A DNA stretch of 32,452 bases from Candidatus Thorarchaeota archaeon (GTDB lineage: Archaea; Asgardarchaeota; Thorarchaeia; Thorarchaeales; Thorarchaeaceae): positions 1-32,452 of the forward strand of contig JAEOTX010000057.1 of NCBI GenBank assembly GCA_016839605.1, read 5' to 3'. Shown in pieces: positions 16,092 to 24,300 of the stretch. The notes under the pieces were generated by a model. That model ran no database searches. It was not told the origin of the DNA and was given only the letters and a program-made list of their open reading frames with translations. A program made the position numbers and the translations under genes. The stretch's first letter is position 1. Every line of letters begins with the position of its first letter.

Positions 16092-17921
16092 GTGAACTCT
16101 CAAAGAAACAGGTCAGAAGTTTATATTCATCAGGTGTATGAAATGGGTCGCTCCAAGGGAACGATAATCAGCGTTAAAGTCCCAATCCGTTGGGGAGTCA
16201 TGACTGATAGGCAGAAGACTCGGCTCAACCGTATCACAGGTAGAGACACACGAGTCATCAAGGCCTATCTTGGAGTGATTGAACGCCATGAGAACGAATT
16301 GCTGACAGGTCGCAAACGGACGAGAATAAACGCTTCCCTATTGGATAAGCTCACCTTGACTGCATCACGGGGAAAGGCAGACAGGAGTCATGTGCCTCAT
16401 GACTTCAAGTCACGGTTTTCCAACATCTCTGTGAATGAGTTTCAGGAGTGTCGCGATACTGCGATTGCCATGTGGCAGAGCTACCTTGAGTTAAATCGCA
16501 GAAAGCCTCTTAGTGCGAAGAGATACTCAACGAGGAAGATTCCTCGATATGCATTCGCTCAACGTTTTCAGCGAATTTACGCACCAGAGCTCGAGATAAG
16601 ACACTGGCTCAAGCTTCGTGATTCGTTAGACTCCGTTTCTGCGGGTTGTAAAAGGCATGATAAACTCATGATCCCTCTCTCAATCTCCTCCTATCATCTA
16701 AACAAGATGAAAGAGGGTAAGGTGAAGACTGTTCGTATCTTCAAGGACTCCCGTCGCAAATGGTGGGCTATCTTCACTGTGACGCTCGATATAGAAGTCC
16801 TGGAATCATCTATGAAACCTCCTGCAGTCTTGTCTATTGACTTGGGGATCGACAAGGCTGCGTGCTCCGTGCTTCTTACTCAGAAAGGATACAAGCAAGT
16901 CAGATACTGGAAACAGGAAGACAAGCTTCGACGAATGAGAGCGTTGGATGACAGGATTGCTTCTCTTCAGAGGGAGAAGGAAACACTTCTTTCACAGGGA
17001 AGGAATGCTGATGCAGTCAGCAGAAAACTCCGGAGCCTGAGCGGAAAAAGACAGCGTGTTAGTAAAGAGCTTGACAAGAATCTGGTCAAGGGCATCTCGG
17101 AACACATCCAAGAGATGGCCGACCAATTCGACCTCTATGTCTCAATTGGCAAGGTGAAGGGCATAAGGAACACAGCTCGAAGAGGCAACTTCAAGGGAAG
17201 TAAGTTCAGAGGTATGATTCACCGCTGGGCCTTCGCCAGGATTCGCGATATGTTGGACCATAAGCTCGCTACGCTTGGTTTTGATGGCAAGCATTACAGA
17301 GCTGTTCCTGAACAATGGACTTCAATCATGTGTCACAAGTGCGGACACAAGGGAATGCGACCGAAACAGAATCTCTTCATCTGTCACACCTGTGGATATC
17401 GTGCAAACGCCGACCTGAACGGCGCCATCAATATTGGGAAGCGCCTCATCATGCTCATCCGCTCACTGAGAGATGAGAAAGGACTAGGGATGTGGCTCAC
17501 TCCAAAGGACAGAGCCATCCTGAAAGCCCGGAGGAAGACTCGTTCATCTCAAGGGAAGTCCTCATTCCCCCAGAAGTTGCCAGCTTCGATTGAAGGGGAG
17601 TCCGTGGCTGACTGCAGTGACCAGACCTCACTTGTGGAGTTTGCGAGCAGTGAAGACCCCGCCATGGTAAAAGCTGTGGAAGAACCGTCTGCATCCAGCA
17701 AATCTGGTAGCGCTGGAGGAATGCAGCGGACAGAAGCCGGGTCCCGACAGAGGAACAATGTTCCGCTGAAGTTGGGCAAAGCTCCCGTCATTTCAAGAGA
17801 TGAAAGTCTTTTGGAAGCTGGTGACAGCAGTCGTGAGAAAGGTGGAACGCAGAAGTTTCTTGTTGGTTCACTCAACCAAAAACAAGCAACAGTTCCTAGG
17901 CAAAAGAGTAATCTCCCTTGA
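16092..17921 (+). CDS. tnpB: TnpB-type RNA-guided nuclease with non-canonical RuvC-II and long tail
   Basis: 609 residues from GTG 16092, which has GAGG six bases ahead; ATG 16143 is an alternative. TnpB is the transposon-encoded ancestor of Cas12, using an RNA made from the element's right end to cut DNA. RuvC-I is SIDLGID (Asp250), the zinc finger is Cys414, 417, 431 and 434 (CHKCG, CHTCG), and RuvC-III is NADLNGA (Asp441). The RuvC-II position reads SIGKVKGIR, so Gly353 stands where most TnpBs have Glu. Glu407, in VPEQWTS just before the zinc finger, may replace it, as in TnpB groups with relocated catalytic Glu. After about residue 455 there is a tail of about 155 residues rich in Ser, Gly and Glu, which probably reads through the guide-RNA scaffold region. 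Confidence 0.88.
   Translation: MNSQRNRSEVYIHQVYEMGRSKGTIISVKVPIRWGVMTDRQKTRLNRITGRDTRVIKAYLGVIERHENELLTGRKRTRINASLLDKLTLTASRGKADRSHVPHDFKSRFSNISVNEFQECRDTAIAMWQSYLELNRRKPLSAKRYSTRKIPRYAFAQRFQRIYAPELEIRHWLKLRDSLDSVSAGCKRHDKLMIPLSISSYHLNKMKEGKVKTVRIFKDSRRKWWAIFTVTLDIEVLESSMKPPAVLSIDLGIDKAACSVLLTQKGYKQVRYWKQEDKLRRMRALDDRIASLQREKETLLSQGRNADAVSRKLRSLSGKRQRVSKELDKNLVKGISEHIQEMADQFDLYVSIGKVKGIRNTARRGNFKGSKFRGMIHRWAFARIRDMLDHKLATLGFDGKHYRAVPEQWTSIMCHKCGHKGMRPKQNLFICHTCGYRANADLNGAINIGKRLIMLIRSLRDEKGLGMWLTPKDRAILKARRKTRSSQGKSSFPQKLPASIEGESVADCSDQTSLVEFASSEDPAMVKAVEEPSASSKSGSAGGMQRTEAGSRQRNNVPLKLGKAPVISRDESLLEAGDSSREKGGTQKFLVGSLNQKQATVPRQKSNLP
17859..17886. repeat. candidate right-end hairpin
   Basis: CTTGT and TGGTT pair with AACCA and ACAAG around a five-base loop, with a three-base AAA bulge. 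It lies in the last 60 bases of the tnpB frame, where the guide-RNA 3' scaffold and right-end hairpin of such elements occur. Confidence 0.4.
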
Positions 17922-17937
17922 TGTAGAGGTTAAAGAC

Positions 17938-18351
17938 ATGCAAGAGATGAGGGAACTCCTGAACTACGTGATCAAATCAAAGCGATATCTCAAAGAGATA
18001 TACTACACCAATCGAGATGAGAATCTGAAAGCTGATGCGAAGGAGCTTGTCGCAGCCATAATAGCAGTTCAGAGAACTCTCGAGCACATTTTGACTTTGA
18101 AGCGAAGATCAAAGACAGCCAAGAGAGTTCTTGGAGACAGGAAAGCTGAGATGTCAGTTAGGCGGTGGAGTGCAGGACTTCCCCGAAGAGTGAGTGACTA
18201 CGTCGAGAAGGAGAAGAAGCTGGAGCAGCATCATCTACATAGATATCAGGTTATTCTTCTCCAATATTTGGAGAATATGGGGACTGAACTAGTCGCATGG
18301 GCTGAGGACATCGATATGCTTCGCGAAATTCCTCGCATACCCAAGGACTAG
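17938..18351 (+). CDS. helical protein of unknown function
   Basis: 137 residues from ATG 17938, chosen because GAGGT lies seven bases ahead. The frame stays open upstream into tnpB (to 17800), but that part is the shadow of the tnpB tail. The protein is almost wholly charged and helical (MRELLNYVIKSKRYLKEIYY; RTLEHILTLKRRSK; VEKEKKLEQHHLHRYQVILL), suggesting a helical bundle or coiled coil. No family was recognised. It starts only 16 bases after tnpB ends, so its native promoter may have been displaced by the element; if so it is now read from the tnpB side. It is convergent with the aRF1 gene, three bases away. Confidence 0.6.
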   Translation: MQEMRELLNYVIKSKRYLKEIYYTNRDENLKADAKELVAAIIAVQRTLEHILTLKRRSKTAKRVLGDRKAEMSVRRWSAGLPRRVSDYVEKEKKLEQHHLHRYQVILLQYLENMGTELVAWAEDIDMLREIPRIPKD

Positions 18352-18354
18352 TCA

Positions 18355-19434
18355 TTACCAGCGAAGTCGTGCAGCAACTCCTCCAAATGAGTTCAATTGT
18401 GCACCGGATTCGGTCTGTCCAGAGAAGACCATGAGCTCAGTGCCATACTCACTGATTTCATCATATAGTGAATCGATGAGCTCGGTATGATCTTCAGAAA
18501 TCATAATGGTCTCAACGCGGCCTGCTCTGAGGGCATCCATGACCTCTTTTTTGCCATAAGCTACGGCATTCTCGCCCTTCATCAGATCTTCCATGAATTT
18601 ATCCCATATCTGTCGCTCAGCAAAGATTTCTGTTTCTTTGAGAAGACGTGAAGCCTCTTTCATAGCTTGAAATAATCCAGTCTCATCAATGATGCTCACT
18701 GGTATGATGGTCTCTGCAATCTTCTCACGGATTCGATAGTCTAAGTCACCCTTCTCAAGAAACTCCTGACACCGAATTGTATTGCCTCCTAGGACTATGG
18801 CATCCACGTTGTCTATATTCTCCAGAAGAAGGTCCTTTAGCATCCTTCCAACGTACCGGAAGAACTCCATCATTTTTTCTTCTCTAATACGCAAATACCG
18901 CTTGGCACTCTGACCGCCCGCGCGAGTCTTTCCGATGATATAGAAGTCCTCATCACGGACAAGTTCCATGTGCTTGCCACGTAGATAGCCTATGGTAACC
19001 TTACCACCTTCAATCAACGTGATGACAACCAGACTCTTGGGTAGAGTCATATCTTCAAGCTCATCAGTGATAAACTCTCGACCACAGATGTAAGTAAACT
19101 GTGAGATTGGGGATGGAGGAATGACCATCTCACGGATCTCCTCGGTAGTTCCACCCTCTTCAACGATTCCAAAGAAGAACGCCACGCCATTCTCAGGCAT
19201 GGAGTTGATTAGGTTGAGCTCGCTAAGGATTGCTGTGAGATTGTCTTGCACGTTCTTTCTATTCGGTTTGCTCTTGATGTTATCAGCACCTGCCAGCTCA
19301 GCTTTCACAAAGCCTGTCACATCCACTAGACTCTTTGTCGGAGGGATGTAAAGTGTGGTGAAAGAGCTATGTCTACCCTGGAGTGCCTTTAGTTGTTGGA
19401 CCTTTCTCTTGAGCTTCTGACGCTCGGCAGACAT
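18355..19434 (-). CDS. prf1: peptide chain release factor aRF1, short form
   Basis: 359 residues. This factor recognises all three stop codons and triggers peptide release on archaeal ribosomes. It has the NIKS stop-decoding motif (52-55), YICGREF as the Y-x-C-x-x-x-F motif (115-121), and the catalytic GGQ in TRAGGQSAKR (173-175). Domain 3 ends with TESGAQLNSFGGVAARLRW, the usual C-terminus. Typical archaeal aRF1 has about 410 residues. Here the stretch from MISEDHTELID to the end is direct, so the small minidomain inserted in domain 3 (often zinc-binding) appears to be missing. ATG 19434 is chosen over GTG 19443 because GAGGTG sits six bases ahead of it. It stands alone, divergent from pheS. 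Confidence 0.93.
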   Translation of the reverse strand: MSAERQKLKRKVQQLKALQGRHSSFTTLYIPPTKSLVDVTGFVKAELAGADNIKSKPNRKNVQDNLTAILSELNLINSMPENGVAFFFGIVEEGGTTEEIREMVIPPSPISQFTYICGREFITDELEDMTLPKSLVVITLIEGGKVTIGYLRGKHMELVRDEDFYIIGKTRAGGQSAKRYLRIREEKMMEFFRYVGRMLKDLLLENIDNVDAIVLGGNTIRCQEFLEKGDLDYRIREKIAETIIPVSIIDETGLFQAMKEASRLLKETEIFAERQIWDKFMEDLMKGENAVAYGKKEVMDALRAGRVETIMISEDHTELIDSLYDEISEYGTELMVFSGQTESGAQLNSFGGVAARLRW

Positions 19435-19629
19435 TTGTTTCACCTCTTTGTCTCTACTGATTTGACGGGTTTCTTGAAGAACGAGTGGCCGTCAGGCAAC
19501 CGCCAGGCTCATCCCATGAAAGTCCGTATTTTAACGTTACGTAGCGGACCATAGCAGAGATTGGCGACAAATTAAAAAGGCGAACACTAGACATCCTGCA
19601 GTATACAGGTGAAGAAGGGATGTACCGCC

Positions 19630-19640
19630 AATTTATATCA
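19630..19640 (+). promoter_or_regulatory. TATA-like box upstream of pheS
   Basis: AATTTATATCA is the best TATA-like element before pheS. A start about 26 bases downstream falls near 19660, just before the ATG of a 20-codon mini-ORF and about 75 bases before pheS. The 19443-19734 gap otherwise holds possible minus-strand promoter sequence for aRF1 (TTAAAA near 19530 and 19573) and nothing else that I can name. Confidence 0.38.
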
Positions 19641-19664
19641 TTGTAGCAAAGGATTGCTTCTTCT

Positions 19665-19727
19665 ATGAACCCAGTTCGTATGTGGCGTCACATTTCAACC
19701 ATCCTAACAGTAGCTCTGGAGTTTTGA
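19665..19727 (+). CDS. possible 20-codon upstream ORF before pheS
   Basis: ATG to TGA encodes MNPVRMWRHISTILTVALEF. It starts within about 8 bases of the predicted transcription start and ends 7 bases before the pheS ATG. The final sense codon is a Phe codon. It may be a chance frame. If translated, it could couple pheS translation to this short peptide. Confidence 0.2.
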   Translation: MNPVRMWRHISTILTVALEF

Positions 19728-19734
19728 TATACAG

Positions 19735-21252
19735 ATGAGCGAACAGCTGACAAAAGGAGAGAGAACAGTTCTCAAAGAACTTGTCAACATCAGCGAGAGG
19801 ATAACATCGAGGATTCTCGCCAAAGGACTTGATGAGAAAGAAGAACGCGTTGTCTCAATTCTCAACTCACTCTCACAGAGAGGATTAATTGAACTTGAAA
19901 CATCGGAAATTGTATCATATTATCTTTCGGATGAGGGGCGTGAATACGCAGAGAGAGGACTTCCAGAAGTTAGGCTGTTTCGAGCAGTCGTTGAGCTTGG
20001 TGGTCGGGCTAGTGTAGACAACGCCGTATCTAAGAGCGGGATATCTCAGAAATCCAAAGGCATTGCTTTGAGCTGGACAAGAAAGAATGGATGGCTCGCA
20101 ATATCAAAAGAGAATGAAACTACATTCCTTTCTGCAAATACTGAGGTCGTCGAAACTCCAATTAAGAGCATCCTCTCGATGATTCATAAAGGAGAACATC
20201 GATTCCCTAGAAGGCATGAACCATCATTACAGATCGCCTTGGAGCGGTCATTAATCACGGCCAAAACAGCGAAGGTCTTTGTAGCAAAGGTATCTGAAGA
20301 AATGCGAGGAATAGCGGAGAATCTCATTGGGGAAGAAGTTAGCGGCATTATAGATTTGACACCAGAAATGCTGGTGGAACGGACATGGGAAGGCAAAGAC
20401 TTCAGACCCTACAATGTTGAGTTGCAGCCAGCGTACGCAAACTATGGCAAGAAGCATCCATATGCCGAGTTCAATGATTGGCTCCGAGAAATTATGATTG
20501 GACTGGGATTCACGGAGTGGGATGGTCCTTATGTCGAGACCGAGTTCTGGGCACATGACACGCTATTCGTGCCCCAGGATCATGTAGCTAGAGAGGTTCA
20601 GGATCAATTCCGGATTGAGTCACCGTACGACCACGGAGATATCAGAGATAAGAAGTACTACAGAGCTGTAAAGGCAGTACATGAGAATGGAGGCGATACA
20701 GGTTCCAAGGGATGGGATTGGCCGTTTAGCAGAGAGATTGCCACAAGGCTCTGTCTTCGCCCTCATACTACTCCTGTTTCGATGAGATATCTCTGGGAGC
20801 ATCGGGAAAGCCCTCAGAAAATGTTCATCATCGATCGCAACTTCAGATCAGAAACTCTGAGTGCCACTCATGGTCAAGAGTTCGATCAGTGCGAAGGCAT
20901 CATCATGGATAAGGGTCTCACACTTAGGGATCTTCTAGGATATTTGAAAGCCATATGCAATGCTGTGGGAATAAAGAAGCTCAAGTTCAAGCCAGGTCAG
21001 TTTCCGTTCACTGAGCCAAGTGTAGAAACCTTTGGAAAACATGAGAAGCTTGGGTGGATTGAACTCGGCGGATCTGGAATCTTCAGACCTGAGGTCACTT
21101 ATCCACTTGGGATTAAGGATACTGTCTTAGCGTGGGGAATCGGTTCTGGTCGGCTCTACATGGCAGCAATGGGTATCAATGACATCAGGGAACTATTCTC
21201 AAGGGATCTCAATTGGCTAAGAAAGAGCAGCTTCGCGAGGGAGGCGGTATAA
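19735..21252 (+). CDS. pheS: phenylalanyl-tRNA synthetase alpha subunit
   Basis: 505 residues, the catalytic subunit of the (alpha-beta)2 enzyme that charges tRNA-Phe. It has the archaeal/eukaryotic form: an N-terminal winged-helix region (about 1-150, GERTVLKELVNISERI onward), then the class II aminoacylation core. Visible core blocks are RPYNVELQPAYANYGKKHPY, FRSETLSATHGQEFDQCEGI (motif 2 region, 367-386), and LAWGIGSGRLYMAAMGINDIRELF (motif 3). The ATG at 19735 fits the family N-terminus; the best Shine-Dalgarno (GGAG, 19718-19721) is rather far upstream. pheT follows with no gap. The length is normal for archaea. Confidence 0.95.
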   Translation: MSEQLTKGERTVLKELVNISERITSRILAKGLDEKEERVVSILNSLSQRGLIELETSEIVSYYLSDEGREYAERGLPEVRLFRAVVELGGRASVDNAVSKSGISQKSKGIALSWTRKNGWLAISKENETTFLSANTEVVETPIKSILSMIHKGEHRFPRRHEPSLQIALERSLITAKTAKVFVAKVSEEMRGIAENLIGEEVSGIIDLTPEMLVERTWEGKDFRPYNVELQPAYANYGKKHPYAEFNDWLREIMIGLGFTEWDGPYVETEFWAHDTLFVPQDHVAREVQDQFRIESPYDHGDIRDKKYYRAVKAVHENGGDTGSKGWDWPFSREIATRLCLRPHTTPVSMRYLWEHRESPQKMFIIDRNFRSETLSATHGQEFDQCEGIIMDKGLTLRDLLGYLKAICNAVGIKKLKFKPGQFPFTEPSVETFGKHEKLGWIELGGSGIFRPEVTYPLGIKDTVLAWGIGSGRLYMAAMGINDIRELFSRDLNWLRKSSFAREAV

Positions 21253-22917
21253 ATGAATGTGGAAAGCAGAATTGATGACCTCCTCAATCTCATTGGAAAG
21301 AAGCTATCTCTCGAGGAACTTGAAGATGCACTCTTCTTGATCAAAGCTGAGGTTGAAAAAGTTGAAGGAAACATCATCGAGATAGAGGTGAATCCAGACC
21401 GTCAAGATATGCTATCAACTGAGGGAATAGCTAGAGCGGTTAGAGCATTCCTGAGAATTGACTCTGGACTCGTCAAATATCCCACAAAGAAGTCTGGACT
21501 AGAAGCGATAGTCAAGCAAGGACTAACCAAGATAAGACCATACTTAGCATGTTCGATAATCAAGGGTGTGGAAACAGATGACGAGCTTATCAAAGAGTAC
21601 ATGCACTTGCAGGAGGCTCTCACAGCCACACATGGAAGAAACAGGAAGAAAGCAAGCATCGGACTATACGTTTTCGATGATATTGAATTCCCCTTGATAT
21701 ATGGTCCTCGCAAACCAGAAGACATCGCTTTCGTACCCTTGGGATATGAGATTGAGATGAATGGGCCAACAATCCTCACCGACCACGAAAAAGGGGTAGA
21801 CTTCGGTTCGATAATATCTGGATTCAAGAAGTGGCCATTGCTCTACGACTCCAAAGGAGAGGTCCTTAGTCTGCCGCCTATCATCAATAGTAATGACCTT
21901 GGCCGCATAACGACTGACACACACAATTTATTCGTCGAGGTGACTGGAACGCACCTTCCTACGGTGAATCAAGCACTCAATATTATGACAACATCACTAG
22001 CGGAACGAAACGGCAGAGTGGAATCAATAACTGTTGTCTATCCCGATGGGACTACTCACGAAACCCCTGATTTCAGCCCAGAAGAGATGATGATCTCAAA
22101 AGATGAGATCAATAAACTGAGCGGTTTTGATCTTGACAAGACGGGTATAATCGACGCATTGGGAAGAACTGGCTATGGAGCAAAACAGAGAAAGGCAGGC
22201 CAAATTGAAGTCCTGATTCCAAGTTATCGAGTAGATGTGTTGCATCCAGTAGATGTGATTGAGGATATTGCAATAGGCTATGGATTCGATAGAATTGAGC
22301 CTGGTATGCCACAGACGATGACGACTGGGAAGGCAAAACCTGTGACCGGATTAAAGAACAAGGTGCGAGACCTCATGGTTGGCGCAGGTTATCAAGAGAT
22401 AATGAGCTATATCATGAGTTCTCCGGAACTCCTGAATGAGAAGGTGCTCAGAGACCGGCCACTGGTTGTGACAGCAAATCCAAAGAGTCGCGAATATTCA
22501 GTATTAAGGAACTCACTCCTCCCGATTCTGCTTGCCTTCGCTTCCCAAAATCAGCACGCTGAATATCCCCAGAGGATATTCGAAGTTGGAGACGTCGCAG
22601 TGCCCGATGAGATGATGGAGACTCGGATACAGCAAATCCCATCTGTATGTGGATTAGTCACAGACACAACTGTCAACATCACAGACTTGGCTAATGAAAT
22701 CGGGTTCCTTCTAAGAAACATGGGATTCGATTCAAGATTCGCATATAAGAAGAGAGAAGATCCGACCTTCATCAAGGGGAGGAGTGCGGACATTCTTTTG
22801 GATGATGAGCCAGTTGGTCTATTTGGAGAGGTCAATCCCAAGGTTCTCTCAAATCTGGAGCTGGGAACTCCAGTTATAGCCTTCGAGATATACCTGCCAA
22901 GGGATGGACAGTGGTAA
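21253..22917 (+). CDS. pheT: phenylalanyl-tRNA synthetase beta subunit
   Basis: 554 residues, starting immediately after the pheS stop, with GGAGG at about 21240-21244 as ribosome site. It is the short archaeal/eukaryotic beta subunit, which lacks the bacterial tRNA-anticodon-binding end domains. Visible segments include EVNPDRQDMLSTEGIARAVR near the N-terminus, the B3/B4 editing-type region around residues 100-270, VIEDIAIGYGFDRIEP (about 335-350) in the B5 region, and FEVGDVAVPDE and VGLFGEVNPKVL in the catalytic-like domain. The editing domain hydrolyses mischarged Tyr-tRNA-Phe in the family. It forms an operon with pheS; the next gene begins about 107 bases later. Confidence 0.95.
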   Translation: MNVESRIDDLLNLIGKKLSLEELEDALFLIKAEVEKVEGNIIEIEVNPDRQDMLSTEGIARAVRAFLRIDSGLVKYPTKKSGLEAIVKQGLTKIRPYLACSIIKGVETDDELIKEYMHLQEALTATHGRNRKKASIGLYVFDDIEFPLIYGPRKPEDIAFVPLGYEIEMNGPTILTDHEKGVDFGSIISGFKKWPLLYDSKGEVLSLPPIINSNDLGRITTDTHNLFVEVTGTHLPTVNQALNIMTTSLAERNGRVESITVVYPDGTTHETPDFSPEEMMISKDEINKLSGFDLDKTGIIDALGRTGYGAKQRKAGQIEVLIPSYRVDVLHPVDVIEDIAIGYGFDRIEPGMPQTMTTGKAKPVTGLKNKVRDLMVGAGYQEIMSYIMSSPELLNEKVLRDRPLVVTANPKSREYSVLRNSLLPILLAFASQNQHAEYPQRIFEVGDVAVPDEMMETRIQQIPSVCGLVTDTTVNITDLANEIGFLLRNMGFDSRFAYKKREDPTFIKGRSADILLDDEPVGLFGEVNPKVLSNLELGTPVIAFEIYLPRDGQW

Positions 22918-23024
22918 TGGGGTCCGCGAACCCTATAACTACCTCCCCGCAGAAAAGATATAAGAAGCAGCACAGCAAGTCAGGCAACAGGTGCATTGCG
23001 CACCCTGGAAAGGGGCACCAATGA

Positions 23025-23624
23025 ATGACGGAAGGTCCAACTCCCTCAGCAGCAGACTCCTCAGATGAATCATCTGATGAGTTCAAGTTTCGAGTAGTTC
23101 TCTTGGGTGAGGCCGCTGTCGGCAAAACTTCTCTGATTCGAAGATTCACTGAAAACTCGTTTGACGAGGAGTACAAGCAAACCATTGGAACCACCTTTGC
23201 CTCTAAGGATGTTAGCGTGACTGATGACGAGGGCCATACCAGACAGGTGCGTTTAATTGTCTGGGATATGGGGGGCCAGACAACTTATCGAGAGTTACGT
23301 AGGCAGTTTATGAAGGGTTCATCCGGAGCGATAATTGCGTATGACGTGTCACGTCCAGAGACGTTCATGGCTATGAATAACTGGTTTGAATCGTTCCGAG
23401 AAACGTGTCCAAATGCAGCCGTAGTCATTGCCGCCAATAAGGTAGATTTATTGGATAGTAGAATAGTGCCCGTAGAACCTGGACTGATGCTGCGTGACTG
23501 GTTTCAAGCCGATTATTATGAGACGAGTGCAAAGACAGGAGCTGCTGTCACGGATGTATTTGACAAGCTAGCCAAGCTCGTCCTCAGACAAGTCCGAGCT
23601 GAAAAGAAGAGCTCGGAGATGTAG
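23025..23624 (+). CDS. Ras/Rab-like small GTPase 1
   Basis: 199 residues. It has a 20-residue Ser/Asp/Glu-rich N-terminal lead, then a Ras-type G domain: GEAAVGKTS (28-36), switch I TIGTTF (53-58), DMGGQ (81-85), NKVD (138-141) and ETSAK (166-170). The core reads most like the Rab branch (TIGTTFASK, WFESFRE). Two features differ from classical Ras/Rab. The G3 motif is D-M-G-G-Q-T rather than D-T-A-G-Q-E. The C-terminus (KKSSEM) has no Cys, so no prenyl anchor is possible. Numerous Ras-superfamily GTPases are a known hallmark of Asgard archaea. It has its own leader after pheT and is followed by the CBS gene 35 bases later. A regulator cannot be named. Confidence 0.92.
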   Translation: MTEGPTPSAADSSDESSDEFKFRVVLLGEAAVGKTSLIRRFTENSFDEEYKQTIGTTFASKDVSVTDDEGHTRQVRLIVWDMGGQTTYRELRRQFMKGSSGAIIAYDVSRPETFMAMNNWFESFRETCPNAAVVIAANKVDLLDSRIVPVEPGLMLRDWFQADYYETSAKTGAAVTDVFDKLAKLVLRQVRAEKKSSEM

Positions 23625-23659
23625 CTGAAGAAACACGTATCTGCAAAGGAGGAACAAAG

Positions 23660-24061
23660 GTGCTGGTCCGAGACTTCATGACGTCTCTGATTGTCACATC
23701 AGAGGCTGAAACACCGGTAAAGGAAGCTGCGAAACTTATGGCAGCTGAGGATATAGGAAGCCTCATTGTGACCAAGAGCGATCTTTTAGCGGGAATAGTC
23801 ACGAGAAAGGAGATTATCAGTGCACGATTGCTCTCAGACGATGCATATTTCTCACTCACTGTAGAGGATGTTATGACAAGCCCAGTTATCACGATTAGTC
23901 CCGATGCTGATCTAGGCCAGACCATAGCGGTGATGAATCAGGCAGGTGTGAAGTGTCTTCCAGTCATCGAAGGAGATTCTATAATCGGTGTTGTGAGCAC
24001 TAGTGACGTAATCCGAGTTCTAGCAACCATGAAACATCTTGCAGACGGAGCTCCTGAATAG
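23660..24061 (+). CDS. two-CBS-domain protein
   Basis: 133 residues with two CBS motifs and almost nothing else: MTSLIVTSEAETPVKEAAKL with GSLIVTKSDLLAGIVTRKEI, then MTSPVITISPDADLGQTIAV with CLPVIEGDSIIGVVSTSDVI. Paired CBS modules bind adenine nucleotides (AMP, ATP, SAM) and act as energy sensors or as regulatory partners of other proteins. The GTG start at 23660 is supported by AAAGGAGGA six bases ahead. It follows the Ras-like GTPase gene closely enough to be co-transcribed. That could link nucleotide sensing with the GTPase, but such stand-alone proteins are very common in archaea and the target is unknown. Confidence 0.9.
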   Translation: MLVRDFMTSLIVTSEAETPVKEAAKLMAAEDIGSLIVTKSDLLAGIVTRKEIISARLLSDDAYFSLTVEDVMTSPVITISPDADLGQTIAVMNQAGVKCLPVIEGDSIIGVVSTSDVIRVLATMKHLADGAPE

Positions 24062-24300
24062 TGGGGAGCTTAAATTGAGGGCTCGATACTAACTATTAGC
24101 TGTAAGAAGATGTCTAGCCAGTTGGTGAGAGCCAGCAAGGCTTCGTTGGGTGTGGTATCTTTGATAGCAAAATACCTGATCCCTGCTAGCAACCCACCAC
24201 GTTAATTCTGGTCATCACTCTACTAAAGCGTTTTGACTGCCCCTTCCGCAGATTTTCACTAAGACAATAACTATTAGACCTAACTCCATCTAGCTATCTT
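24062..24300. other. 239-base gap with possible structured RNA
   Basis: No gene was recognised. GGTAT plus TTTG pair with CAAA plus ATACC (24157-24179) around a four-base loop with one bulged base, and CTAGC (about 24113) can pair with GCTAG (about 24184) around it. AGCC/GGCT makes another short stem between them. This could be a small RNA or a leader of the HNH gene. No tRNA or box C/D pattern is clear. Confidence 0.25.

Larger units (their letters stand above)
15978..17921 (+). mobile_element. single-gene TnpB element (IS605/IS1341 type), approximate limits
   Basis: The unit is one tnpB gene with no TnpA transposase, bracketed by hairpins at 15978-16001 and 17859-17886. IS605-family elements use subterminal single-strand hairpins, not inverted repeats, and lack target duplication, so the ends cannot be fixed from one copy. 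Left of it lies the giant gene's promoter; right of it begins the gene at 17938. The 15930-16090 stretch is much more AT-rich than its surroundings. Without TnpA in the window, movement would need a transposase elsewhere. Confidence 0.5.

Noticed and set aside
17800..17937. Extended N-terminus of the gene at 17938
   Set aside because: It overlaps the tnpB end in another frame, and a ribosome site supports ATG 17938.
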